A stretch of 64,000 nt of DNA from Pelodera strongyloides. Lineage: Eukaryota; Nematoda; Chromadorea; Rhabditida; Rhabditidae. Both the position numbers and the translations under genes were made by a program. Position 1 is the first letter of the stretch. Each line of letters opens with the position of its first letter. This document shows, piece by piece, positions 49,346-63,071 of this stretch. Under the pieces are notes generated by a model. It was not told the origin of the DNA. It saw only the letters and a program-made list of their open reading frames with translations, and made no database searches. Where the stretch lies: NCBI GenBank assembly GCA_036852015.1, contig JAANDG010000366.1, positions 62,001-126,000 on the forward strand, read 5' to 3'.

Positions 49346-51974
49346 TTAGATCTTGAGCAATTTTACGAGCTGTTCGGCAAGGGTGTTTCCAAGGTGAGCT
49401 GGAGACTTGGTCACCTAAAATGTACGTCATTACGAAAATAAATCTTTCAAAGAAAACACACACCAAATAAATATTCAACCAACATCTGAAATGGAAAGCA
49501 ACATGTTTTTGATGAACCAGCATTTTGATGAAGTTTTAATGGTTGCATATTCACTACATCAAATATTTAGCCAAATGAGTGTGGAAGCAATATGCGGCTT
49601 CGGAAATGAATTGTAATTTGATTCAAAATGAATCGAGTGACCAACCACAACTCCAGCCTCTCTGAGCGCTTCAATCTTCTCAGTGGCTCCTCCCTTTCCA
49701 CCCGAAATAATGGCTCCAGCATGACCCATTCTTCTGCCTGGAGGGGCCGACAATCCAGCGATGAACGAAACGACCGGTTTGCGATGGGCACCCTGAACAT
49801 AAACATAGGATCATAAGAATATGTGAAAGGCCTCAACTGCAGTTCAACTAATATTCTTGCTTGATAATCCCGTATTGTCAGTGCAAATTGAAAGCTACAT
49901 CACTTTCAATTTTAAGGCTTACTACATCCAACTGCACACACATGAAACAGAATTTTTCGAATAAAAGTTTCGCACAAATTAGGCGCAGATGTTTGCGAGC
50001 ATTTCTAGAGTAAAATGAGGACAACTTTCTCAGTACGCACTTTTATCGATAAAGTATGCCGATTTCGACACAGTTCCGAATGAAACAAACACAATAAGAT
50101 GGGAATAACATAGATGGTTATAATCGACGGTCGACGCGCGCGATCTACTTGGCTGGCGCTGTGACTCAAGTATCAAACTTGAACAACGGTTAAAAGGTCA
50201 AACAAATACAAACATATATACCGAGTTGTTCTCCTTGAGGTATTCGGCTGCTTCCTCTTCGGCGCTACCTCCGATTTCACCAATAAGAATGATACCTAAA
50301 CATCAATTATCAGCAAAAACTTTTATAGAAAAATACAGCCTTTACAAATAAAGGTCATGGATTTACCCTTGGTCTTGGGGTCCTCGAGGAATACGTGAAG
50401 GCAGTCGATGAAATTGGTTCCATTGAAGGGATCACCACCAATTCCGACACAAAGTGTCTGTCCGAGACCGACTGTGGTGGTCTGGTGAACAGCTTCATAG
50501 GTGAGAGTGCCAGAACGGGAGACTATTCCGACTACACCCTAAACAACGCAACATAAAAAGCAACATTTAATCAAGCGGCACTTCCGGTCCAGAATCGCAA
50601 GTTCTCAATTTTCTTGCACAACAAGAACAGCACTTACATCGGTATGGATATGTCCGGGCATGATACCCATCTTGCATTCATTCGGCTTAATGATGCCGGG
50701 GCAGTTGGGGCCGACGAGTCGCGTTTTTCCCTGCTCCAGAAGACGGGACTTCACACGGACCATGTCCTAAGGTAAACACAATAAATACCAATGCAAGGCA
50801 TGAACAGAGCCGAGTGATTCAGGTGAACGAAGATAATAAGCTATCAAAAGAAAATCGCCAGGCAGGACAATGCTTTTCTGCATGAAATAGGAAACAACCT
50901 GTTGGGGAATGCCTTCTGTGATGCAGACGACCAATGGGATCTCAGCGTCAATGGCCTCATCAATAGCGGCAGCAGCATGAGAGGCCGGAACGTAGATGAT
51001 AGTAGCATCAGCACCAGTCTTGTCACGAGCCTATAATAGTTTTTATTAAATACATCATTGGAGCAGAACATTTTTTGGGAAATCCTAATGGCACACTATC
51101 CTATCGAAAACAACACAGTAGGAGTTAGATTTTTCCAGGGATACTCAATACTTAGCTTGCGAAAACAACACTAGAGTAAATGACAGTACTTAAATGACAG
51201 CCATAATATGTGAACAAGACGAAAAGGTCTAAAGAAAAGGATTCACACCTCTTTGACTGAAGCAAAGACGGGCTTTCCGAGATGAACCTGGCCGGCTTTG
51301 GAAGGGCTGACTCCGCCCACAACGTTGTCGTGATACTCGATCATTTGAGTACCGTGGAAGGTTCCCTAAATGAAAATGAAGGTAAATCGAATGTTTCATA
51401 AAAACGAAACAAACAACCACATGCTAAACATACACAAATATTGGCGTATTACCGTTTTGGCTAGTTGGAAGCCAAGAAGATGGATTTTCAAAACGGGATG
51501 GCCTCACCTGCTTTCCGGTCATTCCTTGAATGATCACTCGTGTGTCCTTGTTGATTTTCAGCGCATTGCGAGTCTGATCATAGATTGAGGAGAAACGAAC
51601 TCCCTCTAAACAAATTCAAATAAATGCAATGTGATAGCAACGTTGAGCTCACGCAGTAGATATGGGCTAATTTGCGTTGCAATCGTTATTGATTACAATA
51701 TACAAATAACTTTATTGGATTACAAACTTGAAAGATATGCATAGGCTTGCGCGACGTACCATAAACAAGTACACGTGCAAAACCACGATGAAATAACAAA
51801 GGGACATATCACCAGAGTAACGCTTCTATCTATTGGAATGCTATGTGAGAGCTCGGAGAAAATTAAAAAAATACCGAATATTCGGACAGCTAAATAATGG
51901 ATGCAAATGAAGGAAACCAGAAACTTACCTTTAGCAACGGGGCGGACCGAAGTGAGTACCCGGGAGGAGAACAT
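49346..51974 (-). CDS. SUCLG1: Succinyl-CoA ligase alpha subunit, mitochondrial
   Basis: Nine exons (51929-51974, 51508-51605, 51249-51365, 50899-51030, 50638-50766, 50367-50538, 50222-50295, 49646-49792, 49346-49414) join exactly in phase to 327 residues, normal for the family. With the beta subunit this enzyme makes succinate, CoA and ATP or GTP from succinyl-CoA in the TCA cycle. The first 20-odd residues ([16 protein letters not shown]) are basic and hydroxylated, fitting a mitochondrial presequence. Diagnostic blocks are [62 protein letters not shown] and [14 protein letters not shown], which holds the phosphorylated catalytic histidine. The start codon lies two bases after TTTAGTTCAG, suggesting trans-splicing. 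All key residues appear present. Confidence 0.96.
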
Positions 51975-53019
51975 TTCTGAACTAAACGATTACTGGATGA
52001 ATCAATTATAGTCATGCAACAAATGACACATGGGAAGCAAACAAATACGAAACTTCTTCAGGACACAAGGAAAGTAAACGGCAAAACGTGTAAATACTAT
52101 CGTCAAGTTAATAATAACCATTATGGAGATTTGTGCAGCGACAAAGTTCAGGGTGCAAAGGTCGAGTTTCGCTTGAACTGGCTTGCAGGAAAACGTTTTC
52201 AAGGGTAGTCCTCAGATGTTTGTAACGAGTTGAGAAAGGAACATACTGATTACACTAGTCTGAATATAGCTACATGTAACCTTTAAAAAAAAAGATATCC
52301 AAACGCCGTACACTGAAACAGTCCGAGTTGGGTCGAGAGGTCATACGCAGCCAATTGCTCTCTTAACTGAGTATCGGATCGAGACCGCCCGCTTGGAAAG
52401 AGGCGCAGACACACGGAAGAACTTGAGATGGAGAGAGGGAGGCAAGCAACTGGCAATAAAACGCGTTCGTCTTTTTTGCATGCAAAACGAAATCTAAGAA
52501 GAATCTTTAGTTATAATATGCAGAACTATTTCAAAGAGTATAGGTCAAAAAGAGTATAGGTATAGGTCGGCTTGTGGGAGCTATTCTTGTAACGGTTTTT
52601 CATGAATTCAACCAACTTTCAAAACATAAGGAAAAGTTTGGGTTACTGTAATACGTGCTTTGTGGAATACACATAATTAATTTCATTTAAACTTAAGATG
52701 GAATATGCTCAGAAGATGTCCAAATTATTTGACTTTTTCAGAAGCTTCCTTTTACTATATCACATGCTCTATTTAATACGTGATAATCTCCTATCAAAAA
52801 TTGAGAACATAATTTATGTAACATTTTTATTTCACTCATCACAGATATAGTGCAAAACATGTTCAAATGAGATCTCAAAATAGTGAAAGGCTTAAGATAA
52901 TACATTACATTGGCACACTAAACATAACACAAATACATAGAGCGTGCCGTTCATGCCGCATTCTTGAATTAATCAGCGGATGGAGCTAAACTACACTACA
53001 GGTTTAGAAGATTTCACGT
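51975..53019. other. Intergenic region between SUCLG1 and TIKI
   Basis: Both flanking genes are on the minus strand about 1 kb apart, which is too far for a typical tight operon. TTTATT at 52826-52831 gives an AATAAA for the TIKI transcript. The duplicated word 'aaagagtatagg' occurs near 52535-52562. No exon was found. Confidence 0.5.
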
Positions 53020-56000
53020 TTAAGTTAAATAAACGAGAGATATGGAGAAAACTAAACAATAGGTGAGCATATAAATGATTTTCGGTTGCTTGTTGTCTAC
53101 AATTTCAATAGTTAATTCGATGTTTTCTTCTGGTGTCACCTCTCGCACCCACAGTGCGTTGAAGTGATGAACCCGAGGGCGTTCAAATTTTCTAAAAAAA
53201 ATATTTAAAACATCTATCGTTAAAAAATGTTTCCATGAACATAAGACCCCATATAAAGTTACTTGCTTGCTCAACCTATTAAAATAAAATTAGAATCACT
53301 GATATGCTATGTTCGTAGTTCTTTATCGGAATGTGCTGTGAAATATTTAAGCCTCTCATTGTCAGGATTTTTTGCGTAAAAAACTCACATTAAAATGTCC
53401 TCAGGTTTCACGCTTGTAATAGTATATCCCATCTTTAATAAGTGATCGAGCAAATTATTGTCTCCCAAAAAATGACCTGAAATGCATAAACGAATAGAAA
53501 TTAATTAACCACGCTGTTTCGTAAAATGTAGCCTTCATGCAATGCGGTTGTGCAATCTATGGCAATAAGTTGTACATGCTTCAATATGAGGCTCAAATGT
53601 ATCAATAAGCATTGAATGAAATGCGTACCTGTTCCAATCGCCGTAAACAACTGCTTATTTGTATTTTTTGTTAGAATCGAGTCAAGTCGCGTTGCCATTC
53701 GACTGTTTCTTTTCAACAAGATGTCGTACTTTAGAAGTTTGTCGATCTGAATGGATACTGTTTGAAGTTACCTAGTCACAGAGGAATGGTGTTAAAACAT
53801 GTCTTAATTACTATGCAGAACTAAGAACCGAGCGCTTGCATTGATAATCCAGCGTTCACAAACACAGGAATAGATGGACCAACCTCACTAGCTGCTTGAA
53901 GTTCTCGCGGACTTGGTTGAAATCCCGTAAGATTGCTTTTGTCAAAAATATTCTTCTCTAAACTTCCACAGCGGTAGTTACTAAACAGCAGAATCTTGAA
54001 GAACATACGGATATTCAACTTTTTTTTTAAATATAACCAAGAGTGGTATATTATTGATAGCTCAAAGTGTTCTATCCAAACATGATTGCTCATTATTCCT
54101 TAAAATGCATTTTGTGGTTGTGGCTTCTCACAAACTCACCGTATTAAGTCCACTGTTTTGCCCCAATCGGCGTGCAAAACGTCAGTCCTTGTTAGAGCAG
54201 TATGCTCCAAGTAGGCTAGAGTATAATTGATAGCGAAAATAATCTGAAATGTTTTATATTGAAATGTGTCAATTGTGTCAATTAATCAAGCGCACTCCTA
54301 CGGTATATGTACGTCCTTCGTCAACGCCACACACATGGTAAGAACTAAGACACATAGGTAAATCATATCCAACTCATACTATTAATAGTGGTTAACAATT
54401 GATAGTTTATTATTCTATTTTTAATCATTTCCTCATCATGTGTTCACTGAACGTTTGTTGTTCAATTCAGTGTATAAATCCCAGCCCCCAATATTTCCAG
54501 CCTCAGATTGCGTGCTGAAGTGTCTTTCTACGTCAGAGCGTAAGTAGCAGACTTATTCACACTCTTCCTAGTGCCAACACGGTGTAAATTATTAATTGAG
54601 GTTCCAATTGTTAACTCTCAGGCACTTCACCAGTGAGGATGTCACAGCTTTCTATTGTTACGTAAGTGCCAGCCGAGTACACTAGTCATTCAGAGAGATG
54701 CGAGGCGTAATATACCAGTTTTATTATTCTAATGTATTTTTATGAAATGATGTACAATTAACAGCTGATAGGAATGGGAACCTTTTACGATACTAAGATA
54801 TCAGTTGATGCAAGAAAAGGTCTGAAACTATGTAAGAACATCGTAGTCATCTACTCCCCCCGCTGCATATTCCAGTCTCTGTACAACGATCTATTATCTT
54901 AGACCTGGAGGTAGCCCATGTTCAATGTTTGCCAAGACTCTCATATGCGAGAACAAGATAGTAAATAAGGTCAATCCTCTCAGAATGCAACTTTCTAAAC
55001 AAACACTCGCGACTACTACCTTTTTGGGTGAGGTACATAATATCTTTAATAGCAGGTAAAACAAAAAAAAAACACATGGAATAACTACATCAGGCTAATG
55101 TTAAATTTGGAAATGGAAAGTCAATAAATCGCAGAAGAAAATCGTAAAAGAAAAACAACGAAAACTTACTTGTTCCTGTGAAAGAGAAGTTATGGGATTG
55201 CACTGCTGAAATTAGAATATTGAGTTACGGCGATAAAGGGGATGAAAGCTATACTCAATTGTGATGCCTTGATTTCTGCAGGAGTAAATTCTTACCTCCT
55301 CAGGCGTCTCGACGGATAGTATCATTTTATGTTGTTCTTGTGCTTTTTGCGCCAGAAATGAATCCAACATAGGCGATGAATCCATGTCGAAAAGGTTTTC
55401 GCATAATTGATACAAGACAAAGAGCAACCACTCGGGACGCTTCCTCTCCCAGCCCACTGAAATAAACAATAAATAAAAATTTCTGAAAAATTTTAAGGGT
55501 AAAACGTTAAATCAGTATTGTCCGAGCATAAATTTTAATCACAGTCTTCATTATTGAAGTGTCCCTTACGTTAGGAAAGGTTTCGCACGAGGAGAAAATA
55601 AAAAAAATTCAGAAGCAATTCAAAGCGGAAGAGTTGATTACATTAATAATTTCCAGCTAATATTGTATCATTTTCAATTCGGCAAAGATAGTGTTTCTGA
55701 CTGAATAGACCGTACCAACAACTGAATTGTATATATCATCAGCCTTCCTTCTTGCTTCCGCGGTGTCGTCTTGCTTCTTTGCCCACTGCAGTAAATATCG
55801 GTGGAATTCATGCATATCTAAAGCGAACCTTTAATTCAGCTTTAGAGAAAGCAGGTATTCTTTCCGAATTCACGTTCTTAGATGTGAATTGGACGACTTG
55901 AAGAATGTGTCTTTATATCACTTTACTAAACACAATCCGTTCTTTTTCCATGACTTACAATTTTGAAGTCTGGTAAAGACAGACTGTGGAAGGTACATCT

Positions 56001-57545
56001 GTGCAGTTTTCCGTCGCTTGAGGTTCTTGCACTTGATCAGCTTTCGGATTGTGGAGTAGTCGTGAAGGTCGACCTCAAAAACAATGCCATCGGAACGGTC
56101 GAACGCTTCCTTTACGAGATCTGACACTGAAATAGAAAGGTTGGTGCGGCCGTTTAAGTGATCTGTTCTTTTCAACGAATCCGTACTGTTTAGATGCACT
56201 CTTTGATTATAGAATGAAGTTTTTTTGTGTGTGAGAAAATAGTCGAACAACCTTCACCGCATTTTCTTAGGATCTACGTACTGTTTCTCATCCCTCATCT
56301 GCACGTTCTTTGTTTTGCATATGATTGGAGGTCATGTTTAAGTAATCACGGCCATAATTACCGTAGTGGAAATGGGCGAGCCCGAGGGCAATTATTCACT
56401 GATTGGTTGCAATTTGTTGCACTCTCGGCTGCGGTACATCTGGAGACCCCCAAATGTACCCCACCCATGGGGAGAGAAAGGAAAACGAGCCGCCAGTTTT
56501 GTCACCTCCCGGGAACAAGGATAACAAGGAGAGCAGGTGGTTGACAACGAACGCACAAATTGTTGAATTGGCTTAGAGAATTAGACGCCACGGCTTCTTC
56601 TAACAATGCTTTCTGTGGTTGATGACGAGGCCCCAAGCTTAATACACTTGTTGCTAGTAAGTTTGTTTATGCAAAACAAACGGGTAATCCAATATTTCAG
56701 GTTTAGGCATTATTGAAAACTATTTCTCTCAATATACTAACTCGAATGTCAATAAATAAAGGTAGTGTATACTTTGTCTTATGTGTAGTTTCTCGGTTTC
56801 TGTTTCGTGTCAAAACAGGAAACTATTATAATACACCCAGCGTTCGGTGGTTTGAGTGCTTGCACTATGACTACTATCCAGATACTAGTGGTTGAAAATT
56901 GTTATTTATGGAAGAAAATTGTCAGTCCGTTTAGATCAATATGTAACATAGTTGAACTCCCTTACGTAGAAGCGCATCAATAAATATCATAATTTTGCGT
57001 GTCACGGAACCGCGAAAACTAGTGAAAAATTCATAACTTGTTGCGAGTAACTCGTGAATCTCTTTTGAAGATTTATGTACAGAAGTCGCCGCAGTTTGTG
57101 GAAAAGTCAATCAGTGGTTGGTATTAAAAACATAGATTGTATGATTACACAAGTAATGGGTTTATGAGTTAAGCTTAATGTCTTTTAAGAGGCGCATATC
57201 GTTCCGTCGTAGAATCAGTATCCTTAATATCCTTATGTCCCTATCGATTGAGTGAAAGTAATCTTTACTTACCCCGATCCCAGACTTGCGTATACGGTAC
57301 GTGAATTGTGCCAAAGAGAAAACCGCGTATATTGTCTCGTTCAATAGACCACAAAAATGTGCTCCGTTGATCCTAAAACATTTCTTAAACATAAACTTCA
57401 AGTTCGATTAAGTGATTTTTCCTTGAAGATATATGCGGAAATCTAAGCATTTTAACATCAGCATAAAATAACTTACTGTATGTGTGCAATTGGAAAGAGT
57501 TACTTCGAATACAATTGATAAAACACCAAGGGTCATCCATTTCAT
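53020..57545 (-). CDS. TIKI: TIKI-type TraB-domain metalloprotease
   Basis: Eleven exons join exactly in phase to 404 residues: 57477-57545, 57273-57372, 55959-56126, 55716-55817, 55296-55456, 55170-55205, 54140-54243, 53884-53980, 53629-53746, 53389-53476 and 53020-53191. TIKI proteins are membrane-bound metalloproteases that cut the N-terminus of Wnt ligands and so block Wnt signalling. The first exon is a signal peptide ([18 protein letters not shown]). The TraB motif STFLWSIE...[16 protein letters not shown] has the catalytic GxxH, followed by [24 protein letters not shown], a single-exon QCNPI block and [15 protein letters not shown]. The final exon ends in a hydrophobic span ([19 protein letters not shown]), so the protein is predicted to be type I anchored. 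The start lies 21 bases after CTTTTCAG. Intron 2 is about 1.1 kb and non-coding. Confidence 0.93.
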
Positions 57546-60010
57546 ATTGAATTCAAAACATATGTGCTGAAAAGTGAGCCGATTACGATCTTCAAGAATT
57601 CGGAACATGTAAACTGTCAAATATTGCGGCACTCGTAATTCTGCAAGAAAAAAATATGGTATTACATGGTTTTCACGAAGAACACCTGCGCACAGCAGCT
57701 GAGTTTCGAGCTTGAAAGGTTCAGACTCAGCTGTTATTTGCTTATAAAAATAATTAATGTTAATGCAAGATCAAGTGGCAACTAGTAAATGTCAAAGAGG
57801 CAGTAGACTCGAAAGAGTTGCATTTGCGATGCATATGTGTTAGTTTCCGTATAACAAATCCTGAAACCTTCTAGCACATTTACGAATATTCGCAGGAAAA
57901 AAAAAACGCACTGAAGTGCCTGAGAGCTCATTAAAAAAACGCTTCAAGTGATGCGTTTAGTTCGAAAAAAAGTGTAAGTATTGGTATAAAACAGCTATTT
58001 GCACGTTATAGAAGTAAAAAACTGGGCTATCCCGAGGTTTAGCACCACTCCCTTCTACTTCACGTTTTTATGTTCAATGGAAAAAAAACCTAATGGATTG
58101 ATGAGGTTGACGAAATCGGATAGTATGAGGCTACTTTGAAATACAACGGACCAGACAGCACCTTCTTCCATCGACGCAATTGAAAGGGAAAGTTTCTGAA
58201 TGGAGGGCCTGTGATCCACACACTGTGATCGCAAGGCGACGTATTCAATTTTCGAGACAAGTGAGAAGTAAATAAGAAAAGTCCTGTATTCATTACCAAC
58301 TAATGCACCCGATGAGTACTTTCCCAGTTTTAAGCGAGATAAAAATTGTAAATATTACTGTTAGTTCGTATTCGACCAGGTTTTTCATGGAAGTTATAAA
58401 TGCATGAGTTGTCAAAATATTATTCAAGTGCATAAGTGCAATAAATAACACGAGATGAGAAACGTACATGATAAAAAGTGAACAGTATGTCTTTAGTTGA
58501 AAGACCACTTTGGTAAGACACCTGCGCTACTCGAATGCTGGGTCTCAGTGGTGGGGCGGGGCGTTCTTCACATACTCGTCTACCTACGTGAATACATACC
58601 AGTGTTTCGCAGTTTGCTGTGGAAGAACATATACGTGGGAAGAGAAAACACCAATCTTTCCTAATGTGTTATGCCTAATATAACAATTCACTACATCTCT
58701 ATCATATCACAAAAGAAACGCGTGAAAGTACTAAATCGGGCAACTTATATTGCTTACCACAGTCAGTATACCAGAGCAAAGAGAAATAAGAATGTGTATA
58801 ATAAATGACTTTTCTTGGTCCTTTGCTATCCATTGTGTGTATTTGTATGTTGTGTAAAGAAACATCGTGTTCACCTGCGGTGGGCCTCCGGAAGTGCGAT
58901 TTCAATGTCTCCTAGTGCGTATTTTGCCTTTGGCGCACACAAAGGCAAATAATGGAGACTAGGTGAGAAGGTAGCACTTACAGCCTAGATACAAAGATTT
59001 TTATTAGTATGCGTAAGGCATTGGTGTTTTTTGAATGAATAGTCCCAGTACATAGTTCTTGGAGCCTTTCTAACTCAGTCTTTGGTGTGACGGTATGATA
59101 TATAGGCACAATGACCAAGTTTATTGTTCAACTAAAGACAGCGCCGGTCCGTCACAGACGAAGAGTGGTGCTATTTTTAACTGTAATATTTTCTGAATAT
59201 GGTTTATTTTGGCGGTGACTGAAAAAATTGAACCATTTCTTAGCAGTGTGAATGTCAGCCGTCATTTTGTTTTGATAGGAACAGCACACTCTTGGAGACA
59301 ACAAACACGTGAGCATGTTAGAATGCAAGACAAAGCATAAGATAAATGAATCTTTATTAAAGCCACAACTTGAGCAACGTTCGCTGGCATGAAGGCAAGA
59401 AGCCCAAATATGTACATTGTTTAAATATTCAATCTGAACTTAAGTAAGTGTCAATTTTTTTTACATATTGTTCTAAAATTTCAATTTTATATAATTAGAT
59501 AGTAGTTTGCATAATTGCAGGCTTAGCTAGCATGTGTTACGTATATATATTCTAAATTCTATTCTTCATCAAATAACTAAAATTGGAAAAGATGACCCTA
59601 TAACTAGAAATTAAACACAGAGAGAAACGCGAATGATATGATCACAGTGGGAATATATTTACCTACCCTTAGTGTAAAAAAGACAAATTGGTTACTTAAA
59701 ATGTAAATATTAAAACGATCTGTTAAATTTATGTTGTACTATTGGGGTATGCAAGCAAACAAGTATTCACAAGGTTGTCTACTGACAATGTGCGAAATGT
59801 TTCGATTTTCTCATTGTGAGGCACAAATGTTGGAATTTTTTTTTCGTCTGCATGGGAGGAGTCGTTCCTTTATTATGTTTTGTTTTCCCTCCAAAATTTC
59901 TACGATTTAGCTGTGGCACTTGGGCTTTCGAATCTTTTAGCATCAGGCAAACATTCATATTAATACAGATATCGATTAGTTTACACCGGTATTTGACGTG
60001 CAAGCGCTTC
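57546..60010. other. Intergenic region between TIKI and the ammonium transporter
   Basis: About 2.5 kb with no recognisable exon. It holds the promoter of TIKI and the 3' region of the transporter gene; minus-strand AATAAA (TTTATT at 59869-59874) lies about 140 nt after the transporter stop. A compact hairpin is at 58907-58959. Confidence 0.5.
58907..58959. repeat. Short perfect hairpin
   Basis: TTTGCCTTTG and its exact complement CAAAGGCAAA flank a 7-nt loop, and GTCTCC/GGAGAC pair further out with unpaired bases between. It could be a tiny MITE end or a structured RNA; there is no supporting evidence for either. Confidence 0.45.
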
Positions 60011-63000
60011 TTACATCCAATTGTCATGGACTGGGCCATTTGCATAGGAACTCTCAATTTCCTCTTCGGAGATCTTGGCGATCTGCTGAAAGTAAAACAT
60101 TTATTTGTTATACTGCTGTTGTGTAACAGCCCTACCTCATGAATTCATCTTTCTTCAGGTCATAAAATTAGCAAGGCTATGATTGCATGTGTCATGTTTT
60201 GCCCTAATGTAAATAGATTAATTATGGTATTTGTCAATAAAATAATATATCATCCGCCACCAAAGCTCGAACTAGTAGATTCAAGTATTATATGCCATTA
60301 TCTTCGCGATCAAACAACGACCTGCAGGCCCACCCAGTGACAAAAATAAGCCTTTCTCACCGCTCCGCGGACAGTCACGCTTTAGCTGCCGTCATTTAAA
60401 CGGCTTAACAGGAGGGCTTTTATCAGTTACAAAGACTATCGCTAAAATAATACCCATTTTTTGCACTGTCTAAGAATAAAACGGTCTTTTTTGATCATAA
60501 GATCAAAAAATTAATCAGGTCTTCAGTCGACAAAGCGTGTTCTTTTAAGAAGTGATGCTGAACAACAATCTGACCAATTGCTAGCTCCAATAATGTGAAG
60601 ACACTAGTGCTGGATTTTGGTCAGATAAATACAAGGGATACACATTTTCTCTAATACTTTAGTTGTAACACCTTGGACATTTCAGCCTCAGTAGTAATCT
60701 CAACTAAGCAACGCAATTACCTTTTTTGGTACAGATTTCTTCACTTTCGCATCTTTATGATGCTCAGGGTGCTCGTAGAAGGTCGGATTGTGGTAGACAC
60801 TTCTCCTTTTGCCTGCTCGACCAAGTGACGAATATGAGATCGATGTCCGCCTCTCATATGCTTCGGCCAGCGCTTCCAGCGAAACTGAAATTTTTATATT
60901 TTAGGTAAACAACAAAGAATTGGACAACGATTGGAAACAACAGCACATCCGATGATTTTAATAAGGTGGCTCACTTTCAGCATTGGTTGACATTGTGCGT
61001 GCTCGACCAGATTTGGCTCCAGACTTGATGTGTTCGAATTCATCCCAGCCATGACCGTAAGCGTGTAGAGGATAAGCCGCCTGTAAAATATACACTCTTT
61101 AAGCATCTCCCTACAAAAATGGCTTTTGGTGATTAGGAAGAATATGTGGAATAGACCTGCTTGGTTTGTAGCAGACACCTACCCTAGTAGTTTAGCATCC
61201 ACAATTTCTTTAAATAAAGTTGCAAAAAATACCTCTCCGTGTTTGTATATATCCAGACCCTTGATCTCCACCTCGGCCGTCACACGTAGCTTTCCGATCT
61301 GAACTTTATTATTAAAAACTTTGGTGAATAAGTTCAGGACGTTTGTTGAATTCGTTTGCAATCTATCCGTAAATATCAGCTTCGATTATATTGAAGTTTT
61401 AGGGACTGCACGCAGTCTTTGAAACTAATTTCTACTAACGATAAGACAACTCCGCCTCACCTTCTTTAGGAAGAGGAAAATTGGTGTCATCCACAACAAC
61501 GACCACGAGATAATTGCAATGATACACACCAGTTGCCATCCGAGTTGCTGAATTTTGTTCCAATATTGTCTTTATTGTCCAATATTGTTCCAATATTGAT
61601 ATTTCATGGCTAACAATCAAGGCAACCGACAACCCCTGCATTAAATTGATAGCACGTTCGCGTATTTAACCAAGAATAATAAAAATAAAAAGAAGCGTCC
61701 TTACCGCAAATGTTTGTGCGATTCTATCATGACCCTTTCCAGCAAGTGCATCAGCAATACCGTAAGCGATTCCATCGTGGGAAATAATACATGTGGAAAT
61801 GAGACCCCAGGTGCCGCCTCCAGCATGTACTGCAAATGCATCGAGTGGATCATCGATCTTCAGCCTGAAGGAAAGTAAAAAGATAGGGTTTAGTTTGTAG
61901 GCTTTTATTTGCAATATGCTAAGAAATGGTACAAAACAAGAGGTTCCCAGAAGGAAGTTAACGACATGAGTTGTAACTGCGTATTTTGTTCTTCTTTTGT
62001 TCGTATTATATGTGTCTATCAAAAGTCGTCGATGTGTCAAGAAATAAGCAATATCAATAATATAATACTTCGTAACAAAAGGACTAACTTAAACATGATC
62101 CGACTCAGAAGCAAGTAGATCAGTCCTGCTCCAACTCCAGTGAACACCGAGCCCCATGGCTCCATATGATTACATCCAGCACATGACGACACCATACCTA
62201 TACAATGATTCAACTTCTCATTAGATACTGTGTTGAATCATAATCTATGTTGCATTTCACCCTTGAACACTAGGTTGCATGAATGTGAAACAATTTTGTC
62301 GGACATTGAACGACGCAGTAATATTTCTTTTTTTAATAATCCATACACAGTATAGGTTCTAGAGTTCCTTGCGATCAAATATTTCAATAGTATAAAAATT
62401 GCTCACCCGCCAGACACGCGTTGATGGTCAAAATGAGCGTCCACTTTCCATGGGTGGCATAATGCCAAAGCAGATAGGTGATTGCAGCAAAAGCACCACA
62501 GAGAATGGTGTTGACCATAGCGAGAGCAACAATTTTACCTACAAGTTTTGTTGTAACAATACATTAATACCTCGATTTAATGTCCTGTTAAGTTTCTCTG
62601 AGGAACAACTGAATGTTGATGTAGGCAAAACACACCTTCTCCGGGCTTGGCGATATCGGCCATTGAACCACCATTGAAAGCGAGGAAACCGAACATGAGG
62701 ATAAATCCACCCAACGCGGCAAACTGAAAAGAAAAACATGTTCTTCGCAAAACAAAGTGTTTTTTCTCATGCAAAATAATTTTTTTTCTCTTTTTGAGTT
62801 TCTGCTCTGATCGCAGCGAGAATATCAATTTCGAAACATGTTATTCCCCGTACTGTTATTAAGACATTGCCTGCTGAAGGAAAACATCACACTCGATAGT
62901 TTTTCAATCAAAATGAAAACATCAACCTACCGGCACAGAATGTCCCTTGATCTCCACACTTTCCCCTTCACCGTCTTTAGGAAAGCGACCAATTCTAGGT

Positions 63001-63071
63001 CCCATCAGATAAGCGGCCAGGCAGGAGATCGTACCTCCGCATAGATGGACAACACCGGCACCAGCAAAGTC
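60011..63071 (-). CDS. amt: Ammonium transporter (Amt family), 5' end missing
   Basis: Ten exons are visible and join in phase to 375 residues: 62931-63071, 62636-62723, 62407-62538, 62089-62197, 61705-61864, 61461-61547, 61233-61298, 60975-61080, 60721-60884 and 60011-60085. Amt proteins conduct ammonia/ammonium across membranes as trimers. Both pore histidines are present: the first in DFAGAGVVHLCGG, the second in DDPLDAFAVHAGGGTWGL. Other landmarks are FILMFGFLAFNGGS and GCNHMEPWGSVFTGVGAGL. After the last span comes a cytoplasmic tail with GLDIYKHGE and a long Ser/Arg- and His-rich segment. The first 150 or so residues, with the early spans, are not visible before the window edge, so the remaining exons must lie beyond 64000. 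The stop is at 60011. Confidence 0.93.

Noticed and set aside
49346..57545. SUCLG1 and TIKI as a nematode operon
   Set aside because: They are on the same strand but about 1 kb apart, and each has its own acceptor-led start and unrelated function.
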